From positions 3,944 to 10,308 of the forward strand of contig JAESQE010000275.1 of assembly GCA_016765335.1 (NCBI GenBank): DNA of 6,365 bases, read 5' to 3'. Below, one piece after another: positions 5,341 to 6,365 of the stretch (position 1 is the stretch's first letter; every line of letters begins with the position of its first letter). The notes beneath the pieces were generated by a model. It had not been told where the DNA came from. It searched no databases and saw nothing but the letters and a program-made list of their open reading frames with translations. This DNA is from Planctomycetaceae bacterium. Lineage in GTDB: Bacteria > Planctomycetota > Planctomycetia > Planctomycetales > Planctomycetaceae. The position numbers were made by a program, and so were the translations under genes.

Positions 5341-5395
5341 GTAGTTTAAAGCCTCCCTCTAACTCTCCCCTTATCCAAGGGGGGGGGGGAGAACA
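5341..5395 (+). repeat. Dispersed CT-tract hairpin repeat, copy 3, with an 11-G run
   Basis: The order is GTAGTTTAAA, GCCTCCCTCTAA, CTCTCCCCTT, ATCC, AAGGGG... and AGAAC. An uninterrupted run of 11 G (5379-5389) replaces the four or five G of the other copies. The GTAGTTTAAA block is identical to copy 1 read on the minus strand. It begins 21 bases past the antiporter stop, the same placement as copy 2 after the methyltransferase. Confidence 0.8.
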
Positions 5396-5415
5396 GTTTT
5401 GTGTCACGGCGGCGG

Positions 5416-6365
5416 TTACATTAATGGGACGATGCCTGATTGCTCGGGGACAAACGCCAGCAGTGTTTCCCCAGCTTGTGGGTTGGCACCAATTTCATCT
5501 GTGAAGACTGTTAGTTCTCGGGCTTCGTTAATCGAAAACAGAAGGACTGCCTGAGGGGTGTATTTTTCTCGGAAGGTCTGGTAGTCAAATTCTTCCGTTA
5601 GTTTTGTTGATTTCACGACAAATCCTTTGTCGTACAGCTCGTTGAGTGTGTGGTATGTGGTTCCGCCAGAAAACACATAGCGAGCACGTTTGGATTCGTG
5701 TGACTGGGCGACTCGTTGTTTGTTCGGCGTACTTGGTTTGACCTGATAGAGTTCGGATCGATCAAAAATTTCATGAAATTCAATGGCAGCCAATGCATTG
5801 ACTTGATCATTGGGCGTCATCGCAATGAAGCGTCCTAAGCCCCCGAGTTCGAGTTCTGCGCGGGCATATTCTGAAAGAATACTCGCGTTGCATGTGGGCA
5901 ATCCAGCCATTCTCGCGGCGGCAGCGTGCTGATGGTTGGTGTCGATCAGTTGAACCAGGAATCCTTCATTCTGTACTGCCAAGGCAATGTCACGAACAAA
6001 ACGGTCAGCCCCTGCAAAGAGGATACCTTGCGGATTGACTTCAGAAATGCCCAGTCGGCGAGCCAGCGGTCCTGCGCTCAAACCGTAAAATGCGACCGTG
6101 CCTACGATAACAAGAAAGGTCAAAGGTACGAGTTGCTGGGTTTCTGCCAGAAACTCTGCATTGACATTGATATCATGGGCTAAATGACTGAACTCTAAAG
6201 CGAAAACAGACGCCACCGCAGCGGCTATAATTCCTCGTGGAGCCAGGAAGGAAAGAAAAATCCGTTCATTCCATTTCAAGGTAGTGCCATAAGTGGAAAT
6301 CATCACAGCGACTGGCCGGATAACAAAAATCAATAACAAAAGAAGTACAAACGCGGGCCATCCCA
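5416..6365 (-). CDS. Monovalent cation:proton antiporter (CPA family) with TrkA-N domain, C-terminal part
   Basis: The frame ends at TAA (5418-5416) and is open to the right edge, giving 315 visible residues. The N-terminus and most of the membrane domain are outside the window. Counting from the first visible residue: about 3-23 is a transmembrane helix (FVLLLLLIFVIRPVAVMI), about 33-60 carries FLAPRGIIAAAVASVFALEF with the APRGI motif common to Na+/H+ and K+/H+ antiporters, and about 77-95 is the last membrane helix. From about 113 a cytosolic TrkA-N/RCK Rossmann domain begins: ILFAGADRFVRDIA is the nucleotide-binding turn, and Asp141 in LIDTN ends strand 2, which fits NAD(H) binding. The final ~100 residues look like a regulatory tail. 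Such antiporters export Na+ or K+ for H+, gated by nucleotide. Exact ion specificity cannot be read here. A TTG at 6339 is internal and not the start. Confidence 0.9.
   Translation of the reverse strand, partial: GWPAFVLLLLLIFVIRPVAVMISTYGTTLKWNERIFLSFLAPRGIIAAAVASVFALEFSHLAHDINVNAEFLAETQQLVPLTFLVIVGTVAFYGLSAGPLARRLGISEVNPQGILFAGADRFVRDIALAVQNEGFLVQLIDTNHQHAAAARMAGLPTCNASILSEYARAELELGGLGRFIAMTPNDQVNALAAIEFHEIFDRSELYQVKPSTPNKQRVAQSHESKRARYVFSGGTTYHTLNELYDKGFVVKSTKLTEEFDYQTFREKYTPQAVLLFSINEARELTVFTDEIGANPQAGETLLAFVPEQSGIVPLM

Noticed and set aside
6337..6339. TTG as the start of the antiporter gene
   Set aside because: The frame stays open to the window edge with hydrophobic residues upstream. 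The codon lies inside a membrane helix, so the gene is simply cut by the window.

Overview
The window most resembles a chromosomal stretch from a planctomycete (Planctomycetaceae-like). This rests on recognition, not a search. The protein set has a planctomycete flavour: a secreted alpha/beta hydrolase with an HGGGG loop, a secreted cupredoxin/regulatory-domain protein, a divergent stand-alone FabZ-like dehydratase, a PurN with an SGGGTTL loop, and an antiporter with an APRGI motif and a TrkA-N domain. Ribosome binding sites are weak or absent before several genes, intergenic gaps are long, and base composition is moderate.

Layout. At the left edge is the N-terminal part of a secreted alpha/beta hydrolase on the minus strand (1-341). 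A 611-base gap follows with no convincing gene. It holds one copy of a pyrimidine/purine-tract repeat and a separate hairpin repeat. On the plus strand comes a secreted type-1-copper-like protein (953-1723) closed by a strong intrinsic terminator. A hairpin-rich noncoding block (about 1826-2096) follows, bounded by two inverted copies of a two-hairpin element and followed by a second, near-duplicate terminator. Next is a FabZ/hot-dog-fold dehydratase (2321-2818) and a 129-bp element with terminal inverted repeats. The rest is on the minus strand, in transcription order from the right edge: the C-terminal part of a cation:proton antiporter with a TrkA-N domain (5416 to the edge), a PF13679-like SAM-dependent methyltransferase (4075-5271), and purN (3174-3836).

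The genes look like unrelated housekeeping or accessory functions, not one pathway. The minus-strand genes point the same way but are separated by 144 and 238 bases of repeat-bearing DNA, so a tight operon is doubtful.

The most notable content is between genes. Every sizeable gap carries palindromic repeat material, and I recognised at least five different families. The best candidate for something undescribed is the 1826-2096 block: the two inverted copies differ by paired changes that keep their stems intact, and the block lies between twin terminators. It may be a mobile palindromic element (REPIN/MITE-like) or a structured RNA. The sequence alone does not decide between these.
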